This document shows, piece by piece, positions 1 through 7,177 of a stretch of 9,718 bases of DNA. Source of the stretch: Pseudonocardiales bacterium (GTDB lineage Bacteria > Actinomycetota > Actinomycetes > Mycobacteriales > Jatrophihabitantaceae); the NCBI GenBank assembly GCA_030840415.1, contig JAVEEO010000458.1, positions 1 to 9,718 of the forward strand, read 5' to 3'. Each line of letters begins with the position of its first letter. Positions within the stretch are counted from its first letter, which is position 1. The notes under the pieces are model-generated. The model made no database searches. It had not been told where the DNA came from and was given only the letters and a program-made list of their open reading frames with translations. The position numbers and the translations under genes were made by a program.

Positions 1-18
1 TGGCGTCGCGACCGCGCT

Positions 19-46
19 CCGCGCCGCGCGGGCCCGCGCGGCGCGG
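19..46 (-). terminator. 28-bp perfect GC-only palindrome after the His-rich gene (possible terminator)
   Basis: The sequence is a perfect inverted repeat centred between bases 32 and 33. Each arm is 14 bp of only G and C, with no unpaired loop bases on paper. It begins 12 nt beyond the stop codon of the His-rich gene in that gene's direction. No T-run follows, so it is not a classical intrinsic terminator. Actinobacteria are thought to use stem-only terminators, so termination or 3'-end protection of the arsR/His-rich transcript is the likeliest role. The remainder of bases 1-58 shows no coding signal, and I see no remnant of the missing meaB 3' end there. Confidence 0.5.
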
Positions 47-58
47 CCGCACGGTTGG

Positions 59-361
59 TCAGTGTTCGTCGTAGTGGCCCTCGTGCTCGGCGTGGCGGTG
101 CCCGTGGTGCAGGTAGTCCACATGCCCGTTGTGGTGGACCTGTTCGTGCCCGCAGTCCGGGGAGTGGGCGTGGGAGTGGTCCTCGGCCGGCACGTGCGCC
201 TGAAGCGAGCACTCGTCGTAGTGCCCCTCATGGTCGTGGTGGACGTGGCCGTCGTGCAGATAGTCCACATGATCGTTGTGCTGGACCGTGGCATGGCCGC
301 AGTCCCGGGTATGGACGTGTTCGTGGTCAGTATGCGGTTGGTGTTTCGTCGCGGTGCTCAT
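59..361 (-). CDS. Histidine-rich metal-binding protein with a duplicated 31-residue unit
   Basis: This encodes a 100-residue, soluble-looking protein with 29 His, many Asp/Glu and three Cys (21, 51, 70). There is no signal peptide or membrane segment. Residues 20-50 and 69-99 are two copies of one unit, starting DCGH and ending HEGHYDE, with HVDYLH in the middle. They are identical at 23 of 31 positions. A His-rich head (1-19) and a linker (51-68) complete it. The ATG overlaps the stop of the upstream ArsR-type gene by 4 nt (ATGA), so the two are almost certainly co-transcribed and translationally coupled. Inference: a cytoplasmic buffer or store for zinc, or possibly nickel, cobalt or copper, made when the repressor is metal-loaded. 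Similar short His-rich proteins sit next to metal regulators in other bacteria (from memory). It has no catalytic motif. Function beyond metal binding is unknown to me. Confidence 0.85.
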   Translation of the reverse strand: MSTATKHQPHTDHEHVHTRDCGHATVQHNDHVDYLHDGHVHHDHEGHYDECSLQAHVPAEDHSHAHSPDCGHEQVHHNGHVDYLHHGHRHAEHEGHYDEH

Positions 362-663
362 GCCGTGGCCTCTTTCGTGTGGGCAATAGCGTCTCGCACG
401 ATGTGGGCGACGTGCTCGTCGCGCAACGTGTAGACGACCTCTCGTCCCTGTCTTACGCGCTGGACCAGACCCGCGTCTCGCAGAATGCGAAGTTGCTGCG
501 ACACGTGTGGCTGGGACAGTCCCGAGGTGGCCACGATCTGATGTACGAACATCGCCTCACCGGCGAGGAGGTCCACGATCGCCACTCTTACGGGTGATGA
601 CAGCACCCGGAACAGGTCACCGACGCCCTCGTACCGCTCGGACCACGCATCCGACATCGCCAC
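358..663 (-). CDS. ArsR/SmtB-family metal-responsive repressor, predicted zinc sensor
   Basis: This is a 101-residue winged-helix protein of usual ArsR length. The recognition helix region (about 49-67) contains [19 protein letters not shown], and the wing is around RQGREVVY (71-78). The last helix shows Asp82-x-His84, then His95 and Glu98. This is the D-x-H-x10-H-x2-E spacing of the alpha-5 metal site known from cyanobacterial SmtB. There is no Cys, so the thiolate sites of ArsR/CadC-type sensors are absent. The C-terminal part closely resembles, from memory, the mycobacterial zinc sensor Rv2358 (SmtB). It should repress DNA when metal-free and release it when zinc binds. The first in-frame start is GTG at 663, with an alternative ATG at 657. 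No Shine-Dalgarno sequence is visible for either. It overlaps the His-rich gene by 4 nt. Its 5' end also lies inside the out-of-frame tail of truncated meaB. Zinc is the best guess; cobalt or nickel cannot be excluded. Confidence 0.9.
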   Translation of the reverse strand: MAMSDAWSERYEGVGDLFRVLSSPVRVAIVDLLAGEAMFVHQIVATSGLSQPHVSQQLRILRDAGLVQRVRQGREVVYTLRDEHVAHIVRDAIAHTKEATA

Positions 664-1379
664 ATGATGACATAAGCACTAGCGCATGGGACATCGAAGG
701 CGCAGACAGCTGGCGCCATCCTCGCCCCGGACAGCTCCCGGGCCGCCCGTCGCGCGGCGTCGGCATGCTCGCCGTCGGCCTTGTTCACCGCGATCACGTC
801 GGCGAGTTCGAGGATGCCGCGCTTCATGCCCTGCAGCTGGTCGCCGGTGCGGGCCAGCATCAGCAGCACGAAGGTGTCGACCATGCCGGCCACCACGAAC
901 TCCGACTGGCCGACCCCGACGGTCTCGACCAGCACCACGTCGTAGCCGGCCGCCTCCATCACCAGCATCGTCTCGCGGGTCGCCCTGGCCACCCCGCCGA
1001 GGGTGCCCGAGCTGGGCGAGGGCCGGACGAAGGCCGCGTCGTCGCCGGCCAGCCGGGTCATCCGGGTCTTGTCGCCCAGGATGCTGCCGCCGCTGCGCGC
1101 CGAGGACGGGTCCACCGCCAGCACCGCGACCCGGTGGCCGGCCGCGGTGAGGTTGCTGCCCAACGTGTCGATGAAGGTCGACTTGCCGGCGCCGGGCACC
1201 CCGCTGATGCCGATCCGCTGCGCCGCACCGGTGCGCGGCAGCAGCACCGCCAGCAGCTGCTGGGCCTGCCTGCGATGGTCTGGCCGGCGGGACTCGACCA
1301 GCGTGACGGCCCGGGCGATGGCGGCCCGGTCGCCGGCCAGCACGCCGTCGCGCAGCCCCGCCACGTCCAGTGCAGCCAC
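588..1379 (-). CDS. meaB: MeaB-type methylmalonyl-CoA mutase GTPase chaperone, C-terminally truncated
   Basis: The MeaB/ArgK G3E GTPase loads, protects and repairs the B12 cofactor of methylmalonyl-CoA mutase. The visible N-terminal part is good. It has the Walker [10 protein letters not shown] (60-68), DPSS (90-93), the ILGDKTRM segment (100-107), ETVGVGQSE (152-160) and NKAD (199-202). Family similarity stops at AARELSGA (residues 212-219, near base 723). The remaining 44 residues read through the promoter and start of the arsR gene in another frame, to a stop at 588. Family members are about 330 residues, so roughly 110 are missing, including the G5 motif and the C-terminal dimerisation arm. 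The GTG start lies 4 nt after the mutB stop, which fits an operon. The gene is probably non-functional or impaired, and may fairly be called a pseudogene. The reading frame up to the junction is otherwise intact, suggesting a recent event or an assembly join. Confidence 0.85.
   Translation of the reverse strand: MAALDVAGLRDGVLAGDRAAIARAVTLVESRRPDHRRQAQQLLAVLLPRTGAAQRIGISGVPGAGKSTFIDTLGSNLTAAGHRVAVLAVDPSSARSGGSILGDKTRMTRLAGDDAAFVRPSPSSGTLGGVARATRETMLVMEAAGYDVVLVETVGVGQSEFVVAGMVDTFVLLMLARTGDQLQGMKRGILELADVIAVNKADGEHADAARRAARELSGARMAPAVCAFDVPCASAYVIMWRCRMRGPSGTRASVTCSGCCHHP
666..695. promoter_or_regulatory. Imperfect palindrome upstream of arsR, candidate operator and promoter
   Basis: A 30-bp imperfect inverted repeat is centred on CTAG (679-682). 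The outer arms GATG/CATC match, and inner matches include GC flanking the centre; overall 8 of 15 positions beside the CTAG core pair. On the minus strand a weak -10-like TTATGT (670-675) lies exactly 6 nt before the GTG start at 663. That spacing fits a leaderless transcript. The palindrome overlaps this element and the region upstream of it, as expected for an ArsR-family operator that blocks RNA polymerase. The match to a -10 consensus is poor, so this is a suggestion from position and symmetry. Confidence 0.4.
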
Positions 1380-1383
1380 CGGT

Positions 1384-3567
1384 TCAGCCGGGCTGCTGGC
1401 CGGCGAGGGCTTCGAGCACCTGCAGCGCGGCGGTCGCGATCACCGTGCCGGGCGGGAAGATCGCCGCGGCGCCCGCGGCCCGCAGCTCCTCGAAGTCCTG
1501 CTCCGGGATCACCCCACCGACCACGATCAGGATGTCCGGACGGCCGAACGCGGCCAGTTCCCGGTGCAGCTCCGGCACCAGGGTGAGATGCCCGGCGGCG
1601 AGGGAATTGACACCGACCACATGCACATCGGCCTCGACGGCCTGCCGAGCCACCTCGGCCGGGGTCTGGAACAGCGGCCCGACGTCGACGTCGAAGCCGA
1701 GGTCGGCGAACGCGGTGGCGATCACCTTCTGGCCCCGGTCGTGACCGTCCTGGCCGATCTTGGCCACCAGGATCCGGGGCCGGCGACCGTGCTCGGTAGC
1801 GAACCGGTCGGTGGCCGCCCGCGCCTGCTCGATCGAGGTCACCGTGCCCTCCTGTTCGGCCTCCGCGCCGTACACCCCGGAGATCGTCCGGATCTGCCCG
1901 GCGTGCCGGCCGAACACCGCCTCCAGCGCGTCGGAGATCTCCCCGACGGTGGCCTTGGCGCGGGCGGCGTCGATGGCCAGCGCCAGCAGATTCTGCTCCA
2001 GGCCGGCGGGCCGGCTGCCGTCGGCGATCGCCGCCGCGGCCGCGGTCAGCGCGGTCAGCGCCTGCTCGCAGGCCCGCGGATCGCGTTCGGCCTTCAACCG
2101 CAAGAGTTTTTCGTGCTGGGACGCGCGCACCCCGGCGTTGTCGATCTTGAGGACGTCGATCTGCTCGTCCGTCGCCACCTGGTACTTGTTCACCCCGATA
2201 ACCGGCTGGCGGCCCGAGTCGATCCGGGCCTGGGTACGCGCCGCCGCCTCCTCGATGCGTAGCTTCGGCAGCCCCGCCTCGATCGCGGCCGCCATCCCAC
2301 CGGCCTTCTCGACCTCCTCCAGGTGGCCCCAGGCCCGCCGCGCCAGGTCGTAGGTGAGCCGCTCGACGTAGCCGCTGCCGCCCCACGGGTCGATCACCCG
2401 GGTACTGCCGGACTCCTGCTGCAGCAGCAACTGGGTGTTGCGGGCGATCCGGGCCGAGAAGTCGGTGGGCAGCGCCAGCGCCTCGTCCAGGGCGTTGGTG
2501 TGCAGCGACTGGGTGTGGCCCTGGGTCGCGGCCATCGCCTCGATGCAGGTGCGCACCGCGTTGTTGAAGACGTCCTGGGCGGTCAGCGACCAGCCCGAGG
2601 TCTGGCAGTGGGCCCGCATCGCCAGCGACTTGGGATTGGCCGGCTCGAACTGCCGCACCAGCTTCGCCCACAGCAACCGGGCCGCCCGCAGCTTGGCGAC
2701 CTCCATGAAGAAGTTCATCCCGATGCCCCAGAAGAACGACAACCGGGGCGCGAAGGCGTCGATGTCCATGCCGGCCGCCAGGCCCGCGCGCAGGTATTCC
2801 ACCCCGTCGGCAAGGGTGTAGGCCAGCTCCAGGTCGGCGGTCGCACCGGCCTCCTGGATGTGGTAGCCCGAGATCGAGATGGAGTTGAAGCGCGGCATCC
2901 GGGCCGCGGTGAAGGCGAAGATGTCGCTGATGATCGTCATCGACGGGCCGGGCGGGTAGATGTAGGTGTTGCGGACCATGAACTCCTTGAGGATGTCGTT
3001 CTGGATGGTCCCGGTCAGCTGTTCGGGCGCGACGCCCTGTTCCTCGGCGGCCACCACGAACAGCGCCAGCACCGGCAGCACCGCGCCGTTCATGGTCATC
3101 GACACGCTCATCCGCTCCAGCGGGATGCCGCTGAACAGCTCGCGCATGTCGTAGATCGAGTCGATCGCCACCCCGGCCATGCCGACATCGCCGACCACCC
3201 GGGGGTTGTCGCTGTCGTAGCCGCGGTGGGTGGGCAGGTCGAAGGCGACCGACAGCCCCTTCTGCCCGGCGGCCAGGTTGCGCCGGTCGAAGGCGTTGGA
3301 CTCGGCCGCGGTGGAGAAGCCGGCGTACTGCCGCACCGTCCACGGCTGGGTCACGTACATGGTCGGGTACGGCCCGCGCAGGAACGGCGCGATGCCCGGG
3401 TAGCCGGCCAGGAAGTCGATACCGGCCGAGTCGGCCAGGTCGGCACCGGTGTAGAGCGGCGGCACCTCGATGCCCTCCGGAGTGCTCCAGGTCGTCCCCT
3501 CGGGGGGCGGCCCGGCTCGACCGGCCGGGGGCGCGCCCAGCGACAGTTCGCCGAAGTCGGGGATCAC
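1384..3567 (-). CDS. mutB: Methylmalonyl-CoA mutase large (catalytic) subunit
   Basis: This enzyme isomerises (R)-methylmalonyl-CoA and succinyl-CoA with adenosylcobalamin, linking propionyl-CoA (odd-chain fatty acids, Val, Ile, cholesterol side chains) to the TCA cycle. It has 727 residues, the full family length. The N-terminal TIM barrel carries the substrate-site residues Tyr81 (RQYAGFS), Arg199 ([11 protein letters not shown]) and His236 (SGYHIQEAG). These correspond, offset by 8, to Tyr89, Arg207 and His244 of the Propionibacterium enzyme. The C-terminal B12 domain (about 595-727) has DGHDRG at 607-612, with His609 as the lower cobalt ligand, and the VVGGVIP loop. The GTG start at 3567 overlaps the mutA stop by 4 nt (GTGA), supporting this start and co-translation of the heterodimer. 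One oddity is Asp94 in NAFDRRN, where homologues I recall have Tyr. It should partner MutA, and the truncated MeaB encoded next. Confidence 0.97.
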   Translation of the reverse strand: MIPDFGELSLGAPPAGRAGPPPEGTTWSTPEGIEVPPLYTGADLADSAGIDFLAGYPGIAPFLRGPYPTMYVTQPWTVRQYAGFSTAAESNAFDRRNLAAGQKGLSVAFDLPTHRGYDSDNPRVVGDVGMAGVAIDSIYDMRELFSGIPLERMSVSMTMNGAVLPVLALFVVAAEEQGVAPEQLTGTIQNDILKEFMVRNTYIYPPGPSMTIISDIFAFTAARMPRFNSISISGYHIQEAGATADLELAYTLADGVEYLRAGLAAGMDIDAFAPRLSFFWGIGMNFFMEVAKLRAARLLWAKLVRQFEPANPKSLAMRAHCQTSGWSLTAQDVFNNAVRTCIEAMAATQGHTQSLHTNALDEALALPTDFSARIARNTQLLLQQESGSTRVIDPWGGSGYVERLTYDLARRAWGHLEEVEKAGGMAAAIEAGLPKLRIEEAAARTQARIDSGRQPVIGVNKYQVATDEQIDVLKIDNAGVRASQHEKLLRLKAERDPRACEQALTALTAAAAAIADGSRPAGLEQNLLALAIDAARAKATVGEISDALEAVFGRHAGQIRTISGVYGAEAEQEGTVTSIEQARAATDRFATEHGRRPRILVAKIGQDGHDRGQKVIATAFADLGFDVDVGPLFQTPAEVARQAVEADVHVVGVNSLAAGHLTLVPELHRELAAFGRPDILIVVGGVIPEQDFEELRAAGAAAIFPPGTVIATAALQVLEALAGQQPG

Positions 3568-5411
3568 GCCGGCACCCCCAGCACGTCCAGCAGCGCGGTC
3601 AGCGCGGCCACCGCGTCACAGCCGGTGTAGACGGCGGCGTCGATGCCGTCCGCCTCGGCGAGCTCGGCCGGCCCGGCGATCCAGACCTGCTCGGCGCCGG
3701 CTTCCTTCAGCGCGGCAGCGATCGTCCCGGCCTGTTCGGCGTACTGCTGGTCGGACGAGCAGAGCAGTGCCACCGGGCTGCCGGCGGCTGCGAAGGCCGT
3801 CACCAGCTCCTCCCGTTCGCCGTTGCCGAGGACCGCCTCGATGCCGCCAGCGGCGAGCAGGTTGCGCGCGAAGCCGACCCGCCCGGGATACCCGGCGGCC
3901 GACCCGAAGGCGGCCAGGAACACCGTCGGACGGGTGCCGGTGGCGGCCAGCCGCGCGTCGGAGCGGTCCCGCAGCACCTCGAACGGCTCGGCGTAGCGCC
4001 GCCGCGGCAGCCCACCAGCCGGCGATTGCGGCTGTGGCCGGCGGCTGATCGGGGCCTCGGCGGGCATCGCGAACTCGCTGACCCCGGTGATGGGGTCGCG
4101 GCGGCGCGCGATGGTGTCCCGGCGCGGCTGCCAGCTGGCCTCCAGCATCGCGGCCAGCATGCCGGATCGCAGCGCCGCCACCGCGCCGCCGGCCCGTTCG
4201 ATCGCGGTGAACTTGCCCCAGGCCACCTCGGCCAGCTGCTCGGTCAGCGACTCCAGGTACCACGAGCCGCCGCCGGGATCGAGCACCCGGGCCAGGCTGG
4301 ACTCGTCGTGCAGGATCGCCTGGGTGTTGCGGGCGATCCGGCGGCCGAAGTCGTCGGGCAACCCGAGTGCCGAGTCGAACGGGGCCACCGTGATGGCATC
4401 GGCGCCACCGACCGCCGCCGCGAAGCAGCCGACGGTGGCGCGCAGCAGGTTCACCCACGGATCGCGCCGGGTCAGCGTCACCGCGGCGGTGACCGCGTGC
4501 TGGCGCTGTCCCCGGCTGCCGGCCGGCGCGCCGCACAGTTCGGCCACCCGGTCCCAGAGCCGGCGGCCGGCCCGGAGCTTGGCCATCGAGGCCCACTGGT
4601 CGGCGCTGACGGCGTAGCGGAACTCCAGCTGCGCCAGCGCCTGCTCGATGCCCAGCCCGGCCCTGGTCAGCGCCCGCAGGTAGGCCACCCCAACCGCGAC
4701 GCTGATCGCCAGCTCGTCGGAGTCGCTGCCGCCGGCCTCGGAGTAGACGCTGCCATCGACGGTCGCCGCCAGCAGCCGGGGAAACCCGGCCGTCGCCCCG
4801 GCCAGCCGGGCCAGCACGTCCAGGTCGGGAGCGGTGCCGGTGCGGGCGGCCAGCCCGATCGGATCGGCTCCCAGGGTGCCGGCCACCTCGGCCGGGCTGC
4901 GGTCGGCCACCAGCCGCAACAATTCCTGCGCGGCCGACTCGGTCTCGTCCCCGGCGTCCAGCGCCACCGCCGCCAGGTCCAGGTACACCCCGTCCAGCAG
5001 GGTGGCCAGCGACTCGACCGGGGCGCCGCCGGCGCCCAGCTGCAGCCAGACCGAGGACGCCCCGCCGGCCAGCTCGGCCAGCACCGCCCGGTTGCCGGCC
5101 GCCGGGTCAGGCTCGACGACCCGCTGCCGGACGTCCCAGGCTGCCCGCGCGGCACTCGAGCCGCGCACGAACGGCGGTTGGCCGGGCAAGCCGGCGGCGT
5201 CGATGCCGAGGCCGGCCGGCAGGTCCTCGGCGGTGTAGAGCGGGGCGATCGTCAGGCCGTCGTAGCTGCGGTGCGCCAGCGCCGCCTCCGGGTCGCCGGT
5301 ACTGCTCTCGACCCCGGATCTGGCCAGCACGGCGGCCACCAGCGACCGCCACTGCTCGCGGCTGGCCGCCGGAAAGTCGCCGGCCAGCTCGAGCTGGTCA
5401 GGAGCCGTCAT
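3564..5411 (-). CDS. mutA: Methylmalonyl-CoA mutase small (non-catalytic) subunit
   Basis: This is the structural partner of MutB in the heterodimeric mutase. It has 615 residues, normal for actinobacterial MutA. The N-terminal part is a degenerate TIM barrel in which family segments can be followed, for example [12 protein letters not shown] and [14 protein letters not shown]. The C-terminal flavodoxin-like domain (from about 490) lacks the DxHxxG cobalamin motif: where it should be there is [13 protein letters not shown]. This is expected for the non-catalytic subunit. The Pro/Arg-rich stretch around 450-475 looks like the inter-domain linker. The ATG at 5411 was chosen because a -10-like TAACAT ends exactly 6 nt before it, suggesting leaderless translation of the mutA-mutB-meaB mRNA. 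Its stop overlaps the mutB start. It is divergent from the purine nucleoside phosphorylase gene. Confidence 0.95.
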   Translation of the reverse strand: MTAPDQLELAGDFPAASREQWRSLVAAVLARSGVESSTGDPEAALAHRSYDGLTIAPLYTAEDLPAGLGIDAAGLPGQPPFVRGSSAARAAWDVRQRVVEPDPAAGNRAVLAELAGGASSVWLQLGAGGAPVESLATLLDGVYLDLAAVALDAGDETESAAQELLRLVADRSPAEVAGTLGADPIGLAARTGTAPDLDVLARLAGATAGFPRLLAATVDGSVYSEAGGSDSDELAISVAVGVAYLRALTRAGLGIEQALAQLEFRYAVSADQWASMAKLRAGRRLWDRVAELCGAPAGSRGQRQHAVTAAVTLTRRDPWVNLLRATVGCFAAAVGGADAITVAPFDSALGLPDDFGRRIARNTQAILHDESSLARVLDPGGGSWYLESLTEQLAEVAWGKFTAIERAGGAVAALRSGMLAAMLEASWQPRRDTIARRRDPITGVSEFAMPAEAPISRRPQPQSPAGGLPRRRYAEPFEVLRDRSDARLAATGTRPTVFLAAFGSAAGYPGRVGFARNLLAAGGIEAVLGNGEREELVTAFAAAGSPVALLCSSDQQYAEQAGTIAAALKEAGAEQVWIAGPAELAEADGIDAAVYTGCDAVAALTALLDVLGVPA

Positions 5412-5417
5412 AGCGCG

Positions 5418-5423
5418 ATGTTA
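5418..5423 (-). promoter_or_regulatory. Candidate -10 element of a leaderless mutA promoter
   Basis: On the minus strand TAACAT fits the actinobacterial -10 pattern TAnnnT. It is followed by six bases (CGCGCT) and then the mutA ATG, so transcription would begin at or beside the start codon. No Shine-Dalgarno sequence could fit. No convincing -35 element is visible. The A/T-rich hexamer stands out against almost pure G+C flanks. Confidence 0.55.
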
Positions 5424-5490
5424 GAGCGAGGCGGCTGCCCGGGTCGCGCGGGCGTGGCCTATCTCTCGACCGGCTCCATCGCGGCCCGGC

Positions 5491-5496
5491 TAGGCT
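5491..5496 (+). promoter_or_regulatory. Candidate -10 element of the purine nucleoside phosphorylase promoter
   Basis: TAGGCT matches TAnnnT and lies 8 nt before the GTG start at 5505. This implies a leaderless or 1-2 nt leader mRNA. A loose -35-like TCGACC is at 5466-5471, with a longer than usual spacer. Nothing resembling a ribosome binding site lies between the -10 and the GTG. The 93-bp gap to mutA therefore seems to hold two back-to-back promoters and little else. Confidence 0.4.
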
Positions 5497-5504
5497 CTGA
5501 CGCC

Positions 5505-6344
5505 GTGAACCAGACCACCCAACAGCATCAGCCAGAGGACTCCGCCGACCCCGCGCGACTGGCGGCCGAAGCGGCCCGCGCACTGGCCGAGCGCACCGGT
5601 GCCGAACGACATGACGTCGCCCTGGTGCTCGGCTCGGGGTGGCTGCCGGCAGTGGATGCGCTGGGCGGGCGGGCCAGCACCGATGTGGAGTTCGCCAGCA
5701 CCGAACTGCCCGGCTTCTCCCCGCCCGCGGTCGCCGGGCACGCCGGAACCATCCGTTCGCTCGCGCTGGACGGCAAGCGGCTGCTGATCTTCTCCGGCCG
5801 CACCCACTACTACGAGGGCCGCGGGGTGGCCGCGGTGGTGCACGGGGTACGGGTCGCCGCTGCCGCCGGCTGCACCGTGACGGTGCTGACCAACGGCTGC
5901 GGCGGGCTGCGCGAGGACATGCAGGTCGGCGATCCGGTGCTGATCTCCGACCACCTGAACCTGACCTTCACCTCGCCGCTGGTCGGCCCCAGGTTCGTCG
6001 ACCTGACCGACCTGTACTCGCCGCGGCTGCGGGCCCTGATGCGCGAGATCGATCCGTCGCTGGCCGAAGGGGTGTACGCGCAGTTCCCCGGCCCGCACTA
6101 CGAGAGTCCCGCCGAGGTCCGGATGGCCCGGGTGATGGGTGCCGACCTGGTGGGCATGTCCACCGCCCTGGAGGCGATCGCCGCGCGGGCCGAGGGCAGC
6201 GAGGTGCTGGGCATCTCGCTGGTCACCAACCTGGCCGCCGGCATCACCGGACAGCCGCTGAACCACGAGGAGGTGCTGGCTGCCGGCAAGGCCGCGGCAG
6301 CCCGGGCCGGCGGCCTGCTCGGCGAGTTGATCGGCAGGCTGTGA
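5505..6344 (+). CDS. punA: Purine nucleoside phosphorylase, trimeric class
   Basis: This cytosolic purine-salvage enzyme converts (deoxy)inosine or guanosine plus phosphate to free base and (deoxy)ribose-1-phosphate. At 279 residues it has the normal length of the trimeric PNP family. Visible motifs are the phosphate-site GSGW (43-46), AGHAG (77-81) and GRTHYYEG (98-105). The family signature TNGCGG is at 129-134, where many homologues have TNAAGG. PGPHYE (195-200) supplies purine-binding Glu200, VGMST (216-220) follows, and Asn242 lies in TNLAAG. Glu200 and Asn242 correspond to human Glu201 and Asn243. The frame is open upstream to 4026, but that part is antisense to mutA and lacks family similarity. 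GTG 5505, right after a -10-like element, is the best start. The Mycobacterium homologue is often named deoD although it is not the hexameric enzyme. Its stop overlaps the next start by 4 nt (GTGA). Confidence 0.95.
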   Translation: MNQTTQQHQPEDSADPARLAAEAARALAERTGAERHDVALVLGSGWLPAVDALGGRASTDVEFASTELPGFSPPAVAGHAGTIRSLALDGKRLLIFSGRTHYYEGRGVAAVVHGVRVAAAAGCTVTVLTNGCGGLREDMQVGDPVLISDHLNLTFTSPLVGPRFVDLTDLYSPRLRALMREIDPSLAEGVYAQFPGPHYESPAEVRMARVMGADLVGMSTALEAIAARAEGSEVLGISLVTNLAAGITGQPLNHEEVLAAGKAAAARAGGLLGELIGRL

Positions 6345-7177
6345 CCGTCCTGATCACCGGTTCTTCCGGGGGCATCGGCCGCTCGCTGGCCCGGTCACTG
6401 CCCGCACTGGGCTGGCAACTGCGCGGCTTCGACCGGGAGCCGGCCGGCGGTGACCTCGAGACGATCTGTGGCGACATCACCGACCCGGACGCCCTGGACG
6501 CGGCGATGGCCGGGGTACGGGCCGTGGTGCACCTGGCCGGCCAGGCCACCGAGGCACCCTGGCCGGTGATCCGCGAGGCCAACCTGGAGGGCTGCTACCA
6601 GGTGTTCGAGGCCGCCCGGCGGGCCGGCGTCCGGCGGGTCGTCTACGCCTCGTCCAACCATGCGGTCGGTTTCACCCCTCGCCCGCCAGGGGATTGCGCC
6701 CAACTGCCCGCCGACACCCCGCCCCGGCCGGACACCCTGTACGGGGTGAGCAAGGCCTTCGGTGAGGCGCTGGCGCGCTACTACGTCGACCGGTACGACA
6801 TGCAGGTCGCCTGCCTGCGGATCGGCACCTTCGCCGAGACCCCGCCCGATGCCCGGTCGATGGCCACCTGGCTGTCCCCCGCCGACTGCGCCCAGTTGGT
6901 GGATACCTGCCTGCGCACCGACCGGCTCGGCTTCGCGCTGGTCTGGGGGGTCTCGGCCAACCGTGGCCGATGGTGGTCGCTGGACGCCGGCCAGGCGCTG
7001 GGCTACCACCCGCTCGACGACGCCAGCCAGCACCGGCCCGAATCGCCTGGGGCCGTTTACCAAGCCGCGGATCTGCCGGTGGGCGGCGCCTTCACCGAGC
7101 CGTCCTTCGGCATCGACGAGGTAGCCGGGCGCTGGGACGACGCGCCGGCGGCCCGATCAGAAAGCCGGTCCGGATGA
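6341..7177 (+). CDS. NAD-dependent epimerase/dehydratase, uronate dehydrogenase-like extended SDR
   Basis: This is a Rossmann-fold oxidoreductase of 278 residues. The dinucleotide loop TGSSGGIG is at 6-13. Asp31 at the end of the second strand favours NAD over NADP. HLAG (64-67) is followed by YASSNHAVG (102-110), and the catalytic pair is Tyr134/Lys138 in YGVSK. The SSNH and YGVSK segments, the region around MATWLSPAD (174-182) and [12 protein letters not shown] (201-212) resemble, from memory, bacterial uronate dehydrogenase. That enzyme oxidises glucuronate or galacturonate to the aldarolactone. Substrate here is unproven, and another sugar or sugar-nucleotide substrate is possible. The GTG start overlaps the PNP stop by 4 nt, and its own stop overlaps the next ATG by 4 nt, so it is the middle gene of a three-gene operon. 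The last ~15 residues are Ala/Arg/Ser-rich and look like a non-conserved tail. Confidence 0.9.
   Translation: MTVLITGSSGGIGRSLARSLPALGWQLRGFDREPAGGDLETICGDITDPDALDAAMAGVRAVVHLAGQATEAPWPVIREANLEGCYQVFEAARRAGVRRVVYASSNHAVGFTPRPPGDCAQLPADTPPRPDTLYGVSKAFGEALARYYVDRYDMQVACLRIGTFAETPPDARSMATWLSPADCAQLVDTCLRTDRLGFALVWGVSANRGRWWSLDAGQALGYHPLDDASQHRPESPGAVYQAADLPVGGAFTEPSFGIDEVAGRWDDAPAARSESRSG

Noticed and set aside
62..433. Plus-strand frame reading as a Val/Met-rich hydrophobic, membrane-like protein
   Set aside because: It is antisense to the His-rich gene. His codons CAC/CAT read backwards as GTG/ATG, so the hydrophobicity is a by-product of the histidine content.
588..722. Treating the meaB tail as a genuine domain fusion with a metal-binding Cys/His module
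   Set aside because: The tail is the arsR promoter and 5' coding DNA read in another frame, so its Cys and His residues are best explained by chance.
1..722. An insertion sequence or integron carrying the metal cassette
   Set aside because: There is no transposase or integrase, no terminal inverted repeats and no target duplication inside the window. The palindrome at 19-46 has no partner near 722.
507..1586. Long plus-strand frames opposite meaB and arsR
   Set aside because: They are opposite conserved genes, with His/Arg/Pro-rich low-complexity translations and no motif.
1058..3343. A 761-codon minus-strand frame within mutB and meaB
   Set aside because: It is out of frame with the clearly conserved MutB and MeaB, and its Arg/Gly/Ala-rich composition is typical of alternate frames in GC-rich DNA.
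4026..5504. Upstream extension of the purine nucleoside phosphorylase frame
   Set aside because: It lies antisense to mutA and shows no PNP similarity. The protein family starts after GTG 5505 and a promoter-like element lies just before it.
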